DNA from: Moritella viscosa | GTDB taxonomy: Bacteria; Pseudomonadota; Gammaproteobacteria; Enterobacterales; Moritellaceae | Direction of reading: 5' to 3' | Assembly: GCA_000953735.1 (NCBI GenBank) | Contig: LN554852.1 | Coordinates: 2,801,846-2,865,845, forward strand | Length of the DNA stretch: 64,000 bases | Shown: positions 1 through 10,814 of the stretch, piece after piece | How the letters are laid out: each line of letters opens with the position of its first letter | Numbering within the stretch: the first letter of the stretch is position 1 | Made by a program: the position numbers and the translations under genes | Notes under the pieces: generated by a model | The model's database searches: none | What the model saw: the letters and a program-made list of their open reading frames with translations, nothing else | What the model was told of the DNA's origin: nothing

Positions 1-1716
1 GGTTTGATTGGTACCGCCCCCGATTTTTCTTTACCACGTGATGATGACCAGATTAATTTGATGGTGCAGCAAATTAATGCTTCAACGAAAGCAACGGATA
101 TCCTAGTCGGTTTTGAAGATGGGCGATCTTATAGCGCGACTAGCGGCAGACATGATGCATCTGAATACGACCCTCGCGCACGAGGTTGGTATGAAGAGGC
201 AAAACGTAAAGGCACAACGATTATTACACCTATGTACAAAGATGCATTTACAAAGAATTTATTAGTCAGTATTGCCGAACCATTTTACAGTAATGGTCAG
301 CTACAAGGTGTACTACTTGCCGATATAGAACTTAATGTCTTAGAAGACATAGTTAAAGCATCTGCGTTTGATCATGCAACCACCAGTTTATTCGATGAAG
401 TCGGTACTACGATTGCGTCTACGGATAAAATCGAAAACTCAGGTGAATCAAAGCTTGCTGATAACACTGCACTTACCCAATTACAGCAGCAAATGCTCGC
501 AGAACAAAAAGGTAAACTAACTCATTCGGTTAATGGTAAAGAAAAAATTAGCTATTTTGAATCAGTTAAACTCGATAACCAATTAAGTTGGCATATATTA
601 GTCACTCTGGACAAAGAAGCGCACCACGCCATCATTTCAGACAGCTTAGAAGATTCGCTTATCACTGCGATTATAATGACGCTTATTGTGACTTTGTTAA
701 TATTCATTTGTCTGAATAAACTCTATCAACCAATCATCGCACTAAAATCGACGGTTCAAGACCTGGCGCAAGGTAATGGTGATTTAACCCAGCGACTTGA
801 AGTAACAAGTAAAGATGATTTAGGGCAGATTGCTGAAGCGGTAAATACCTTTATTGCTAATCTCCAAACAATCATGTTAGAAATATCGCAATCAACAACA
901 CATATTTCTAGCGGTATTGAGCAACTTAGATCCCATACAGAACACAATAATGCTGTATTAATTGACCACGCAAGTGAAACCGATCAGGTCGTTGTCGCAG
1001 TAACAGAAATGAGTTCGACCGCTGACAGTGTGGCTCAAAGTGCTGCGCAAAGTGCAACCTTCACACAAAAATCAACCGATGAGGCACACCAATCTAAAAC
1101 GGTCGTTCAAGGTGCAGTAAACGGGGTTGCAGACTTAGTAAATGAAGTTGAAGCAATGGCGTTAAACATTCAAACTATGAATGAAGATACTCACAAAATT
1201 AGCTCAGTATTAAGTGTGATTGGTGAAATTGCAGATCAAACTAACCTACTCGCGCTTAATGCAGCGATTGAAGCGGCGCGTGCAGGTGAACAAGGTCGAG
1301 GCTTCGCAGTGGTTGCAGATGAAGTTAGAACGCTAGCGGCAAGAACCCAGCAAAGTACCTCAGAGATTAATGAGATGCTAACTCGCTTACGCAATGGTGC
1401 TGATACCGTTGTAAAAGCCATGGACACAACAAAATTGAGTTGTCAGCAAACCGCAGATACAACAGCAAGTGTGAATGTAAGTCTTGATTCTATGACAAAT
1501 TCAGTGATGCAAATTAATGATCTCGGTATTCAAATTGCGACAGCTGCAGAAGAACAAAGCTCAGTAACAGAAGAGATTAACCGTAATATGACTATGATTC
1601 AAAATATGGTTTCTCAGTTAACCCAAAATGGTGAAAAAACCATGGACAGTACGCATACTCTAGCAAGCTCGAATGATCAACTTGTTGCCATTGTTGGACA
1701 GTTCAAGCTGCAATAA
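1..1716 (+). CDS. Methyl-accepting chemotaxis protein, 5' end cut by window
   Basis: This is an inner-membrane chemoreceptor that relays a periplasmic ligand signal to CheA/CheW. The reading frame is open from base 1, and the first visible residues align with about residue 70 of the complete paralogue that starts near 2060. The true start therefore lies upstream of the window and no visible start should be used. In order it holds a dCache-like periplasmic sensor (with DPRARGWYEEA and later ILLADIEL-type segments), a transmembrane helix (about residues 215-235 of the visible part), a HAMP domain and a long cytoplasmic signalling domain. The receptor tip carries [18 protein letters not shown] followed by [12 protein letters not shown]. 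The protein ends GQFKLQ. It is very similar to the next gene, so the pair is a tandem duplication. Ligand unknown. Confidence 0.93.
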   Translation, partial: GLIGTAPDFSLPRDDDQINLMVQQINASTKATDILVGFEDGRSYSATSGRHDASEYDPRARGWYEEAKRKGTTIITPMYKDAFTKNLLVSIAEPFYSNGQLQGVLLADIELNVLEDIVKASAFDHATTSLFDEVGTTIASTDKIENSGESKLADNTALTQLQQQMLAEQKGKLTHSVNGKEKISYFESVKLDNQLSWHILVTLDKEAHHAIISDSLEDSLITAIIMTLIVTLLIFICLNKLYQPIIALKSTVQDLAQGNGDLTQRLEVTSKDDLGQIAEAVNTFIANLQTIMLEISQSTTHISSGIEQLRSHTEHNNAVLIDHASETDQVVVAVTEMSSTADSVAQSAAQSATFTQKSTDEAHQSKTVVQGAVNGVADLVNEVEAMALNIQTMNEDTHKISSVLSVIGEIADQTNLLALNAAIEAARAGEQGRGFAVVADEVRTLAARTQQSTSEINEMLTRLRNGADTVVKAMDTTKLSCQQTADTTASVNVSLDSMTNSVMQINDLGIQIATAAEEQSSVTEEINRNMTMIQNMVSQLTQNGEKTMDSTHTLASSNDQLVAIVGQFKLQ

Positions 1717-1724
1717 TTTAAAAG

Positions 1725-1835
1725 GAAGAAATCAACCGTAACATGACGATGATCCAAAACATGGGCGACACACGTAATCTAGCTAATTGTAATGAACAAT
1801 TATTGGCTATTGTAGGTCAATTCAAACTAAAGTAA
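1725..1835 (+). pseudogene. 3' remnant of a third chemoreceptor copy
   Basis: Nine bases after the first receptor's stop, a 37-codon open stretch reads [13 protein letters not shown], then GDTRNLANCNEQLL, and ends in GQFKLK and a stop. It matches the last part of both flanking receptors, but about a dozen codons (the SQLTQNGEKTM region) are missing in frame. It has no start codon or ribosome binding site. It is best read as the leftover of a recombination or deletion within a former three-gene tandem array. Confidence 0.85.
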
Positions 1836-1852
1836 TCACAAGATAAAATATT

Positions 1853-1885
1853 AAACGTTGTGGTATTTCATAGCCACAACGTTTT
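1853..1885 (+). terminator. Rho-independent terminator-like hairpin
   Basis: Perfect 11-bp stem, AAACGTTGTGG at 1853-1863 paired with CCACAACGTTT at 1874-1884, with a 10-nt loop and a short T run. It follows the receptor remnant and probably ends the first receptor transcript. Confidence 0.7.
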
Positions 1886-2059
1886 CAATATCATCATAAT
1901 CAAGAACTTCCCACCAAACTAACATTGCATAATCTTACAAAACCCTACCGAAACCCTCATGTGAATGATAAGATGTTCAAAAAACTGCCATAATCTGAAT
2001 ATATATTGGCAAATCAGCTGTATAGCAAAACTTTTAACTATTAAAGGGTATTGATTCAC

Positions 2060-3973
2060 GTGGATTTTCTATCAAGTTTTAAAGGGCGAATAATATCTGT
2101 CATTATTCTGCTCTTAATAATCACCTTAACTATTTCTAACTTATTTTCTTATCGCCAGCTATCTTCTTCAATGTCGAGTAATATCAACGATTACTCTATA
2201 TTAAAAGTGGATACCACATCGGCAAAGATTAATACGTGGTTTCAAACCATTAAAGAAGGTTTAATTGCGACTGCACCCGATTTTTCGCAAGTTCGTGATG
2301 ACGAGCAATTACACCTTATGGTTCGACAAATCACCGCAGCCACCAAAGCCAGTGACATCGTGGTTGGTTTTGCTGATGGTCGCTCTTATGGCGCTGCAAG
2401 TGGTAAGCGAGATTTAGCAAGTTACGATCCTCGTACTCGTGACTGGTATACTCTAGCACAACAAAAACGTACCACGATCGTGACAGCTATGTATAAGGAT
2501 GCACTAACCAAGCAATTGCTTATCAGTATTGCTTCACCGTTTTATAAAAATGGTCAACTTGAAGGTGTACTGCTTGCAGACATCGAGCTAGGTGTTTTGA
2601 ATGATATGGTTCGAGCGTCAGCATTTGCCAATGCAGTGACAAGCTTGCATGATAGCCAAGGTACCACAATCGCATCCACAGAGCAGATCCGTAACCCAGG
2701 ACAAACCAAGCTAGCGGATGAAATGGGTTATGCGCAACTACAACAAGAAATGCTCAGTAAAGATGAAGGTGTAATAAACTTCACTGTTAATGGTGCTGAT
2801 AAAGTAAGCTACTTTGAAACCATCAAGCTAGATGACTCGATGAGCTGGCATTTACTCATCACTATTGATCAGTCTGCTCACTATGCAACAGTACAAGAGC
2901 TATTAAAAGACAGCGTATTCAGTGCCCTGCTACTTATTATAGTTGCATCCGCTATCGTATATGCCGCACTTAATCGATTATACCGCCCAATTCTGGCATT
3001 AAAATCAACAGTTCAAGACCTTGCTCAAGGTAATGCAGATTTAACACAACGCTTAGCTGTAAACAGTAATGATGATTTAGGCCAGATAGCTGAAGCAGTA
3101 AATCGATTCGTAATCAACTTACAAGATATGATGTTAGAGATATCACAGTCGACAGATCATATTTCATCAGGCATTGAGCAATTAAGATCGCAAACTGAAC
3201 ACAACAACACGGTATTAATCGATCATGCAAGTGAAACAGACCAAGTTGTTGTCGCAGTAACAGAAATGAGTTCAACCGCAGACAGTGTTGCTCAAAATGC
3301 GGCACAATCAGCAACCTTTACCCAGCAATCAGCAGACGAAGCGCATAAATCAAAAGCGGTTGTAGAAGGTGCTGTACACGGTGTTGCAGACTTAGTGAAT
3401 GAAGTTGAAGCGATGGCGCTTAATATTCAAACAATGAATGAAGACACCCATAAAATCAGCACTGTATTAAGTGTGATTGGTGAGATTGCCGACCAAACTA
3501 ACTTACTTGCACTGAATGCTGCAATTGAAGCCGCACGTGCTGGTGAGCAAGGTCGTGGTTTTGCGGTTGTAGCTGATGAAGTACGTACGCTAGCTGCACG
3601 TACACAACAAAGTACCTCTGAGATTAATGAAATGTTAGCCCGTCTACGTAACGGCGCAGACATGGTTGTTCGTGCTATGGACATCACCAAAGCCAGTTGT
3701 CAGCAAACAGCGACGACCACGGCAAGTGTTAATGATAACCTTGATTCAATGACTAACTCTGTCATGCAGATTAATGATCTAGGTATTCAAATAGCAACAG
3801 CAGCAGAAGAACAGAGCTCTGTAACGGAAGAAATCAACCGTAACATGACCATGATCCAAGCTATGGTTAATCAACTGACCGATAACGGTGAGAAAACCAT
3901 GGACAGTACACGTAACTTAGCAAGTTCAAATGAACAGTTAGTCGCGATTGTTGGTCAGTTTAAGCTGAAATAA
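2060..3973 (+). CDS. Methyl-accepting chemotaxis protein (dCache sensor)
   Basis: Complete chemoreceptor, about 637 aa. The GTG at 2060 is preferred: an AAAGGG ribosome binding site lies at 2043-2048, too close to the alternative TTG at 2051. The chain has a first transmembrane helix at about residues 10-30 and a periplasmic dCache-type sensor with [12 protein letters not shown] second helix follows at about 290-310 (the [18 protein letters not shown] segment), then HAMP and a signalling domain with the [18 protein letters not shown] tip. It lies in the same orientation as its paralogue upstream, but a terminator separates them, so it probably has its own promoter in 1886-2042. Sequence differences from the paralogue concentrate in the sensor half, which suggests related but not identical ligands (inference). 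Confidence 0.93.
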   Translation: MDFLSSFKGRIISVIILLLIITLTISNLFSYRQLSSSMSSNINDYSILKVDTTSAKINTWFQTIKEGLIATAPDFSQVRDDEQLHLMVRQITAATKASDIVVGFADGRSYGAASGKRDLASYDPRTRDWYTLAQQKRTTIVTAMYKDALTKQLLISIASPFYKNGQLEGVLLADIELGVLNDMVRASAFANAVTSLHDSQGTTIASTEQIRNPGQTKLADEMGYAQLQQEMLSKDEGVINFTVNGADKVSYFETIKLDDSMSWHLLITIDQSAHYATVQELLKDSVFSALLLIIVASAIVYAALNRLYRPILALKSTVQDLAQGNADLTQRLAVNSNDDLGQIAEAVNRFVINLQDMMLEISQSTDHISSGIEQLRSQTEHNNTVLIDHASETDQVVVAVTEMSSTADSVAQNAAQSATFTQQSADEAHKSKAVVEGAVHGVADLVNEVEAMALNIQTMNEDTHKISTVLSVIGEIADQTNLLALNAAIEAARAGEQGRGFAVVADEVRTLAARTQQSTSEINEMLARLRNGADMVVRAMDITKASCQQTATTTASVNDNLDSMTNSVMQINDLGIQIATAAEEQSSVTEEINRNMTMIQAMVNQLTDNGEKTMDSTRNLASSNEQLVAIVGQFKLK

Positions 3974-4007
3974 GACGTTGTAAGTAACAAACTCAGAGTA
4001 CACGAAC

Positions 4008-4043
4008 AAAAAAGGCCTTTAGTTAATACTAAAGGCCTTTTTA
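4008..4043. terminator. Bidirectional terminator between chemoreceptor and dat
   Basis: Perfect 13-bp stem (AAAGGCCTTTAGT at 4011-4023 with its complement at 4028-4040), a 4-nt loop, an A run on the left and a T run on the right. It lies between two convergent genes and can serve both strands. Confidence 0.85.
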
Positions 4044-4070
4044 TTAAGTTAAATTGTTAGTGCTAGTTAT

Positions 4071-5534
4071 TTAACCAACTGAGTTAATCGCATCTGTTAA
4101 GATAGTGACAACCACATCAATCTCTTTAGGCTGAATGATCAGTGGTGGTAACATGCGGATAGTCGAACCAAAACGCCCACCTAATTCAATAATTAAACCA
4201 CGACGTAATGCCGCTTGTTGAATGTCTTTCGCACGTTGACCATCTTGTGGAAAGTTACCTAACGCATCACGTTCGCCATTCGGATCAACAATCTCAATAC
4301 CCAACATCAAACCACGGCCACGAACATCACCGATAACGTCACTTTCAATCGCTTCTAAGTCGTGTTTTAACTTAGCACCCATTGCACCCGCATGTAAATG
4401 CAGTTGCTCTTGCGCAAGATGACGCATTACCACCAATCCTGATGCCATTGCTAACTGGTTACCACGGAATGTACCTGCGTGAGCACCTGGTTGCCATGTA
4501 TCAAAATCACTGTGATAAATGACAGCAGCTAATGGCTGACCGCCGCCTAAGGCTTTAGAAACAACAATCACATCCGGTTCAATATCAGCATGTTCAAATG
4601 CAAATACTTTACCCGTACGGCCCATCCCCGCTTGAATCTCATCAATGATAAGAACAATACCGTGACGTTTAGTAATATCACGTAAGCCTTTAAGCCATGT
4701 TGGATCTGCGGGTAATGAACCTGCTTCACCCTGCACTGCTTCAACGATGATAGCAGCTGGCTTAGCTACGCCCGATTCAGGATCGGTTAACATTGTTTCT
4801 AACTGGTAAAGGCTGGCTTTAATCCCTGTTTCACCTAGGCCATACGGACAGCGAGGTGCGTATGGGAATGGCATAATTTGCACATCCGCGCCCGTCATGC
4901 TCAATGCTGATTTAGGCCCTAAGTTACCCATCATTGCTAACGCTCCATGCGTCATACCATGATAAGCGCCTGAGAATGCCAGTATCGAACGACGGCCAGT
5001 AGCAATTTTAGCTAGCTTTAGTGCGGCTTCAACTGCATCTGAACCACAAGGGCTACACATTTGAATGCGTGCATTTTCAGCCATATTACCCGGTAGCAAA
5101 TCCAATAATTGCGTCATAAACTGATCTTTAACAGGTGTCATCAGATCTAACGTTTGCATTGGTACTTCTGATTGCACAGCTTGTATCAAGGCTTCTGTAA
5201 CATCAGGATGACTATGACCCAGTGCTAACGTACCAGCAGCTGCTAAACAATCAATAAAAATCTGTTGTTCAGTATCTTCAACAAAGATACCTTGGCCGCG
5301 TTTTAACGCAAATGGCAAACGACGCGGATAACTGCGTGCATTTGATTCACGCTGTTCTTGGCGTTGTAAATAGCTATTAGTCGCTAGCACACGTGCTGGC
5401 TGACTCAGAAACGAAGCAAGATTTAACGCAGCAGGCGTTTGTGGACGCATCACTGACTCATCATTATTCATTTCTGTCACATAATTTAAAACTTCGCTCA
5501 CGTCGTTTCCAACCTTCTCTGATCTTTTATTCAT
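4071..5534 (-). CDS. dat: L-2,4-diaminobutyrate:2-oxoglutarate aminotransferase
   Basis: Class III PLP aminotransferase, 487 aa. It makes L-2,4-diaminobutyrate from aspartate semialdehyde with glutamate as amino donor, the first step of the norspermidine branch. Visible family features are SPCGSDAVEAALK (about 162-174), the IIDEIQAGMGRTG segment with the PLP aspartate (about 298), and the PLP-binding lysine in VVSKALGGGQP (about 327). The frame stays open further upstream to a TTG. The ATG at 5534 is chosen because it has a strong GGTGG ribosome binding site 5-6 nt ahead and lies past the upstream gene's stop. It is the last gene of the operon, 53 nt after nspC. In Vibrio the aminotransferase is fused to the decarboxylase; here the two are separate. 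The operon context argues against the ectoine-pathway homologue EctB. Confidence 0.88.
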   Translation of the reverse strand: MNKRSEKVGNDVSEVLNYVTEMNNDESVMRPQTPAALNLASFLSQPARVLATNSYLQRQEQRESNARSYPRRLPFALKRGQGIFVEDTEQQIFIDCLAAAGTLALGHSHPDVTEALIQAVQSEVPMQTLDLMTPVKDQFMTQLLDLLPGNMAENARIQMCSPCGSDAVEAALKLAKIATGRRSILAFSGAYHGMTHGALAMMGNLGPKSALSMTGADVQIMPFPYAPRCPYGLGETGIKASLYQLETMLTDPESGVAKPAAIIVEAVQGEAGSLPADPTWLKGLRDITKRHGIVLIIDEIQAGMGRTGKVFAFEHADIEPDVIVVSKALGGGQPLAAVIYHSDFDTWQPGAHAGTFRGNQLAMASGLVVMRHLAQEQLHLHAGAMGAKLKHDLEAIESDVIGDVRGRGLMLGIEIVDPNGERDALGNFPQDGQRAKDIQQAALRRGLIIELGGRFGSTIRMLPPLIIQPKEIDVVVTILTDAINSVG

Positions 5535-5587
5535 AATTGCCACCTTGTGAAAGGTATCAGTCATATTGTTACTTACATTCGGCAAGA

Positions 5588-6739
5588 TTAATCTTGACCC
5601 AACGTGGCCTTGAAATCCTGATAATCAAATTGATTCAGGGTTTCTATTTTGCCTTCAATACGCGTCCCATTAACGTCATCGCTAGCAATACGCTTATAGT
5701 AGATACTTGGCATTTTAAGGCCGTTAAACCAGTTCAGTTTCACCATGGTATAACCCGCTGAATCTTTAATAGTTAAACGATCGCCGACTTGTAGTTGCTG
5801 TGGAAAATTGGCCTCACCAAATATATCCCCCGCCAAACATGAACAGCTGCCAATAATGTAAGGATGTTCGCCATCTTCTGTTGCTTCAGCAAAACTCGCA
5901 GGCTCATTATAGATTAAGGTATCTAAACGATGTGCTTCTGTTGCGCTATCTACAATCGCGGTTTTTTTATCGTTTTCAACAACATCTAATACCGACACAA
6001 CTAAATCTGTCGTATCAGTAATAACCGCTTCACCCGGTTCTAAATAAAGCTGTACTTGGTGCTTTTCAGCAAAAGCTTTAAGCGCTAATGCTAAGTCCGC
6101 CACAGGGTAACCCGGATAAGTGAAGAACAAACCACCGCCTAAGCTAACCCAAGATACTTGATTCAAATGCGCAGAAAACTGTTCTGAAATTGTGTTCAGG
6201 ATAGAGTTATAAGCAACAAAATCCTTATTTTCACAATTCATGTGGAACATCAAACCATCAAGTTTAGACACTGTTTCAACAGTAAGACCCGCTTGTTTAA
6301 CACCTAAACGAGAATAAGCACGCGCAGGATCAGCAAGATCTTGTCCCGCATAACTCACTTCAGGGTTAATACGCAGACCAACGCTGCTCGCGGCATTAAG
6401 CAAAGGCTGCATGCGTTCGAGTTGTGATACCGAGTTAAAAATTATTTTATCGGCAATATCACGCACAGCAATCACGTCATCTTCGCTGTAACCTACGCTA
6501 TAAGCATGTGTTTCACCGGGAAATGCTTCGTGACCGAGCTGAACTTCGTACGGCCCACTGCTTGTTGTACCGTCTAAATATTTACTGATGGTGTCGAAGG
6601 TTCCCCATGTCGAGAAACACTTCAACGCTAACACCAATTTTACACCAGAAAGATCTTTTAACTGCTTACAGATCTCAAGATTACGCAACAGTTTATCTTC
6701 GTGGATAATGAAATAAGGTGTTTTCAAAGACGCCAACAT
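5588..6739 (-). CDS. nspC: Carboxynorspermidine decarboxylase
   Basis: PLP-dependent decarboxylase of the alanine racemase/ornithine decarboxylase fold, 383 aa. It removes CO2 from carboxynorspermidine to give norspermidine, the last step of the pathway. The PLP lysine sits in [10 protein letters not shown] (residue 40), followed by a glycine-rich SLGGGLFF loop, YLEPGEA and a late [11 protein letters not shown] motif with the active-site cysteine. The ATG at 6739 overlaps the stop of the upstream synthase in a TAATG arrangement, which indicates translational coupling. An in-frame extension of 10 residues would overlap the upstream gene and is not preferred. The pathway is typical of Vibrionales and relatives, where norspermidine influences biofilm formation. 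Confidence 0.92.
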   Translation of the reverse strand: MLASLKTPYFIIHEDKLLRNLEICKQLKDLSGVKLVLALKCFSTWGTFDTISKYLDGTTSSGPYEVQLGHEAFPGETHAYSVGYSEDDVIAVRDIADKIIFNSVSQLERMQPLLNAASSVGLRINPEVSYAGQDLADPARAYSRLGVKQAGLTVETVSKLDGLMFHMNCENKDFVAYNSILNTISEQFSAHLNQVSWVSLGGGLFFTYPGYPVADLALALKAFAEKHQVQLYLEPGEAVITDTTDLVVSVLDVVENDKKTAIVDSATEAHRLDTLIYNEPASFAEATEDGEHPYIIGSCSCLAGDIFGEANFPQQLQVGDRLTIKDSAGYTMVKLNWFNGLKMPSIYYKRIASDDVNGTRIEGKIETLNQFDYQDFKATLGQD

Positions 6740-7959
6740 TATTTGCAATCCAACTCTTGAACTTCCCACGTTAGACCAATACGTGGCATCAATTCTAAGA
6801 AGTCATCTGGATTAAGCTGTTCTACGTTGAACAAACCAGCATCGCTCCACTTACCTTGGAAATAAAGTAGTGCGGCAGTGATTGCAGGAACGCCCGTTGT
6901 ATAAGAAATCGCTTGATGCTCAACTTCTTTGTATGCTTCTTCGTGGTCACAGATGTTGTATACAAATACACTACGTGGCTTGCCAGCTTTCGTACCACGT
7001 ACCCATGTACCGATACAGGTTTTACCAGTGTAACCAGCAGCAAGTGATGTTGGATCCGGTAAGATCGCTTTCAATACTTTAAGCGGTTCAACAGTAATAC
7101 CGTCAGTTGTCGTAACAGGTGTTTGGCTTAATAGACCGATATCACGCATTACGTTGAAGTAGTTTAGGTAGTTATCAGAGAAACCCATCCAGAATTCAAT
7201 ACGTTTTGCAGGAATGAATTCTGCTAATGAACGTACTTCATCGTGCGCCATTGAGTAAACTTTTTGTTGACCAACAACTGGGAAATCAAATTCCATTACA
7301 CGGCTGTGGCAAGGCACTTGATGCCATTCTTTGTTCTCGTAGTAGAACGAATCACCTAAGATCTCTAACATATTTGTTTCTGGATCAAAGTTAGTTGCAA
7401 ACCGTTGACCGTGATCACCCGCGTTTACATCCATTACGTCGATGCTGTCGATTTCATCAAACAAGTGCTTGTATGCATACGTTGCGAATACGCTTACTAC
7501 GCCTGGATCAAAACCAGCTCCAAGAATACCTGTGATACCGGCTTTTTCGAAATCGTCACGGAATGCCCATTGTGGATCATAAGCTTCAGGAACTTGTTGA
7601 CCTTCACTGCATAAATCAGTTGCAACAGATGTGTCTAGGTAAGCCGTTTTAGTTGCTACACATGCAGCCATGATTGCTACGTTAACCCACGGAGGACCGG
7701 CGTTGATGACTAAATCTGGATTCACTTCTTCGATAAGAGCGATCAGTTCATCTTTGTTATCAACGTTGATTTCACGTGATACTAAGCTGCGAGTCTTGTC
7801 TTTTAAGTTGTCGCGGTGATGAACACTTGTGATGATCTTGTCACATTTAGCGATTGTACGTGAGGCGATTGTGATATCACCAAACACGTCATTATTTTGA
7901 GCACATTTATGCGCAATAACCCAACCAACACCACCAGCACCAATTTGTAATACAGACAT
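6739..7959 (-). CDS. Carboxynorspermidine synthase (dehydrogenase)
   Basis: Saccharopine-dehydrogenase-like NAD(P)H enzyme, 406 aa. It condenses 1,3-diaminopropane with aspartate semialdehyde and reduces the imine to carboxynorspermidine. The N-terminus has a Rossmann dinucleotide-binding loop, [10 protein letters not shown] (residues 6-15). The rest matches the family by its NAGPPWVN segment and the long C-terminal domain with [11 protein letters not shown]. It is the second gene of the operon, 127 nt downstream of ddc, and overlaps nspC by one base. The adjoining decarboxylase and diaminobutyrate enzymes make this assignment much more likely than a lysine-catabolic saccharopine dehydrogenase. 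Confidence 0.92.
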   Translation of the reverse strand: MSVLQIGAGGVGWVIAHKCAQNNDVFGDITIASRTIAKCDKIITSVHHRDNLKDKTRSLVSREINVDNKDELIALIEEVNPDLVINAGPPWVNVAIMAACVATKTAYLDTSVATDLCSEGQQVPEAYDPQWAFRDDFEKAGITGILGAGFDPGVVSVFATYAYKHLFDEIDSIDVMDVNAGDHGQRFATNFDPETNMLEILGDSFYYENKEWHQVPCHSRVMEFDFPVVGQQKVYSMAHDEVRSLAEFIPAKRIEFWMGFSDNYLNYFNVMRDIGLLSQTPVTTTDGITVEPLKVLKAILPDPTSLAAGYTGKTCIGTWVRGTKAGKPRSVFVYNICDHEEAYKEVEHQAISYTTGVPAITAALLYFQGKWSDAGLFNVEQLNPDDFLELMPRIGLTWEVQELDCK

Positions 7960-8086
7960 ATTTATTCCTTAAACTTATTCTTTTTTGTTATTTATTAATT
8001 AGCTTTTAGATTCAATATCTAAACAGCCTATCCTGTCACTAATTGGCGTATTCAAGAAACGCCAACCAGTATTATCTTTGCGTTGT

Positions 8087-9625
8087 CTACTTGATATAAT
8101 CTTGCTCTGCAGCAAAATCAGCAATCTTGGTAAACAGACTTTCAAAATCACTTAACTGCAAGCATGGATTCAAAATCGTCAGTTTCAGGCAGGTATAACC
8201 ATTAATTTTAGTTTCGCCTAAGACAGCTTGCCCTGCGGTTAACAAATCTAAACGTAAACGCTGATTGATCATGCTGATTTCTTCTTCATGCTCAATGCTT
8301 ACATCGCTGTTTGTAGATAAATGGTTATACCTAAATAATACGGTGCTTAATTGCGGTTGCGCCAACAGTTCAAACTTGTCTGTCGCTGTCACTAACGCTG
8401 CCACATCTTGAGTCAGACTGATTAGGTGATCGTACATTGCACCAAACTTGTCCGTACCCAAAGCCTGCATAGACATTAGTAGTTTTAACGCATCAAAACG
8501 CTTTGTCGTGGCAATCGATTTGTCCACCAAGTTTGGTAGTTCATCGGTTTCTCGATTAAGGTAGTCAGCATGATGTAACAAGTATTTAAAATTGTGGTTA
8601 TCACGAATAAGCAATGCGCCACAACTAATAGGTTGGAAGAACAACTTGTGAAAATCGGTACTAATCGAATCCGCCAGCTCAATACCAGCCAAACGATCTT
8701 TGTGTGAACTCAAGATCAATGCACCACCGTATGCGCCATCAACGTGGAACCACATATTATGCTGTTCGCTGATAGCCGCAATCGCTTGCAGATCATCAAT
8801 TGCACCAAGGTCTGTCGTACCTGCCGTACCAACCACACAGAATGGGATCAAGTCTTGCGACTGTAGATCGGCAATCGTTGCAGTTAGCGCGTTCATATCT
8901 AAGCAACCAAACTCGTCAGTCGCCACAGTAACCACGGCTCGTTCACCCAGTCCCATTAACGAGGCTGACTTTTGCACGGTAAAATGACTTGTCTGTGAAC
9001 ACAGAATCCGCAACTTTTTCGCGTAACTTGGTAAACCGTCCTTCTGAACGCTTTCACCGGAGATCTGTTCTACCGCACGGTCACGAGCCAATAACAGACC
9101 CATTAAGTTACTTTGTGTACCACCACTGGTAAACACACCATCAGCACCATTATGTGTCGCCGACTCCACAAGATCATAACCAAACAATTCACATAACCAA
9201 TCTGTCATTTTCTGTTCTACATAGGTAGCAGAAGACGCTTGGTCCCATGAGTCCATAGATTGATTTAATGCAGATATAATCGTTTCAGCAGCCAGAGCAG
9301 GGATTAACGGTGGCGTGTGTAAATGCGCAATACAATGCGGGTGTTGCACAATAATTGCGTTTTTACCAATGAGATTCACATTATTTGAAATGATCTCAGC
9401 AAGAGGTGCAATCGGTGCTTTACCAATTGGCATTGCCATGATTTGTTCATTTAATTGCGCAGGTTCAAGCCCTGAATACGGTGCGTCAATAGCAGTAAAC
9501 ATCGCTGATAATTCGCGTGCTGAATGCTCGATAGCGTTAAGGTAATGCGGCTGTGCTTTAGGATCTAGATGTATAAATACATCAGACCAATCGTTGTTTT
9601 GGTTTTGGTTTGAGTTTTTCATCAT
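8087..9625 (-). CDS. ddc: L-2,4-diaminobutyrate decarboxylase
   Basis: Group II PLP decarboxylase, 512 aa. It converts L-2,4-diaminobutyrate to 1,3-diaminopropane, which the next enzyme uses. Family motifs are FTSGGTQSNLMGL (165-177), the FHVDGAYGGA stretch with the PLP aspartate (about 296) and the PLP lysine in TDFHKLFFQP (327). The start is ATG-ATG at 9625 with GAAGA just upstream. It is the first gene of the four-gene minus-strand operon; the 386-bp region upstream should hold the promoter. Its order relative to dat is inverted and non-adjacent compared with the Vibrio dat-ddc fusion, so the pathway here uses four independent polypeptides. Confidence 0.92.
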   Translation of the reverse strand: MMKNSNQNQNNDWSDVFIHLDPKAQPHYLNAIEHSARELSAMFTAIDAPYSGLEPAQLNEQIMAMPIGKAPIAPLAEIISNNVNLIGKNAIIVQHPHCIAHLHTPPLIPALAAETIISALNQSMDSWDQASSATYVEQKMTDWLCELFGYDLVESATHNGADGVFTSGGTQSNLMGLLLARDRAVEQISGESVQKDGLPSYAKKLRILCSQTSHFTVQKSASLMGLGERAVVTVATDEFGCLDMNALTATIADLQSQDLIPFCVVGTAGTTDLGAIDDLQAIAAISEQHNMWFHVDGAYGGALILSSHKDRLAGIELADSISTDFHKLFFQPISCGALLIRDNHNFKYLLHHADYLNRETDELPNLVDKSIATTKRFDALKLLMSMQALGTDKFGAMYDHLISLTQDVAALVTATDKFELLAQPQLSTVLFRYNHLSTNSDVSIEHEEEISMINQRLRLDLLTAGQAVLGETKINGYTCLKLTILNPCLQLSDFESLFTKIADFAAEQDYIK

Positions 9626-10011
9626 TCTTCAAATTTTAAATAAAAAAATGCATATTCGAATGCTAAATCACGCTAAAAACGGTTTAAACAAGCGAACAGG
9701 TAAGCTGCGCTGGGCAACAGATAGAAAATGCTAAATTTTAGGCAAAGCGGTAAAGCACTTGCGCTAATCAGAGATCAGAAGTACGGTAGGGAAATACGAA
9801 ATGTGTGATTAATGGTTTCTATCACTGTATTTTAAAGTCCATATAAAAACAAAATAATCGAGGAGCTCGATTTAATGGCGACAATGTAATTTAAATGTAA
9901 TTTAGATGCAAGCAGTTTATGTCGCATTTATTATAAATTAATCTGTAAATACAAGATTACTTAGTTATAACAACCAGAGCAATAACAAGCTATAAACATA
10001 TTTAAGATGTT
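9626..10011. other. 386-bp intergenic region upstream of ddc
   Basis: AT-rich, with stop codons in all frames and no credible coding region. It must contain the ddc operon promoter (reading leftward) and the end of the XRE regulator transcript. A near-duplicate TGTAATTTAAATG/TGTAATTTAGATG occurs at about 9886-9909. No clear terminator or known operator was recognised. Confidence 0.5.
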
Positions 10012-10770
10012 TTAACGCGTAAATGCTGGCACTTTAAAGTAGCTTGGCAGATCGAACGGTGTTGTAGTAGCAACGAGTTTAAACGGTTTAAGCTCCTCTG
10101 TCGGATAAAACATTTGATCTAATGTCGCTTGTTGCTGAAAACGGAAATAAAGATTATCGACTTCTTGATAGAATTGCTTGCTACTGGTCTCACTCAATAA
10201 ACGACTCGCAGAATAAAATGGATAATTAGTCCCTGTATGTGAAGAGATCGCCTCCGCTATAAAACGCTTATTGACCCTCACTAATGTTTGGAGCATTGGT
10301 CCATCAGAACGCCATTTAATAGGTCTGTTCACAACAAAGTAAAACTGATTACCTTGCCCTAGTCTAATCAAAGACAGTTTTTCTAATTCACGCAAATATA
10401 AATATATATCCGTTTGCTGTAAATTATTTTGTGACGCTATCGTTTTTAAGTCAAAGTCACTCACCAGCAACATAAAAAATGACATCAGACCCGGATTACC
10501 CACCAGCGCAGATTCAATTTCTATAGACAGAACGGTCGGTTCTGTAGGGCTATTACTGGATAACTCTACTAAATCCGTAAAATTGACCCCAATCACTTTA
10601 CAGATATCCATCAACCGACTTAGCTTACAGTCTTGATCTTTAAATAACCGTTTAATGGTGGGTTCTGACGTATTCATCAACTCAGCAAGATCGCGATAAC
10701 GCAGCCCTTGTGACTTTAAAACTTGCTTAAGCGTACTAAATAGCCCAGTACGTTGTCGTTGTTCATCCAT
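10012..10770 (-). CDS. XRE-family helix-turn-helix regulator
   Basis: Predicted cytoplasmic transcription regulator, 252 aa. Residues about 12-72 form a Cro/C1-type HTH: LKSQGLRYRDLAELMNTSEP is followed by TIKRLFKDQDCKLSRL. The remaining 180 residues are a long effector or dimerisation region in which I recognise no domain. It is transcribed divergently from the secreted SMP-30-like gene, with a nested palindrome (10815-10859) between them, so control of that gene and of itself is likely (inference). No metabolite ligand can be deduced. Confidence 0.8.
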   Translation of the reverse strand: MDEQRQRTGLFSTLKQVLKSQGLRYRDLAELMNTSEPTIKRLFKDQDCKLSRLMDICKVIGVNFTDLVELSSNSPTEPTVLSIEIESALVGNPGLMSFFMLLVSDFDLKTIASQNNLQQTDIYLYLRELEKLSLIRLGQGNQFYFVVNRPIKWRSDGPMLQTLVRVNKRFIAEAISSHTGTNYPFYSASRLLSETSSKQFYQEVDNLYFRFQQQATLDQMFYPTEELKPFKLVATTTPFDLPSYFKVPAFTR

Positions 10771-10814
10771 AATCTGATCCTAAACTTAACAATAAGTATC
10801 AATTCCTAATACTC

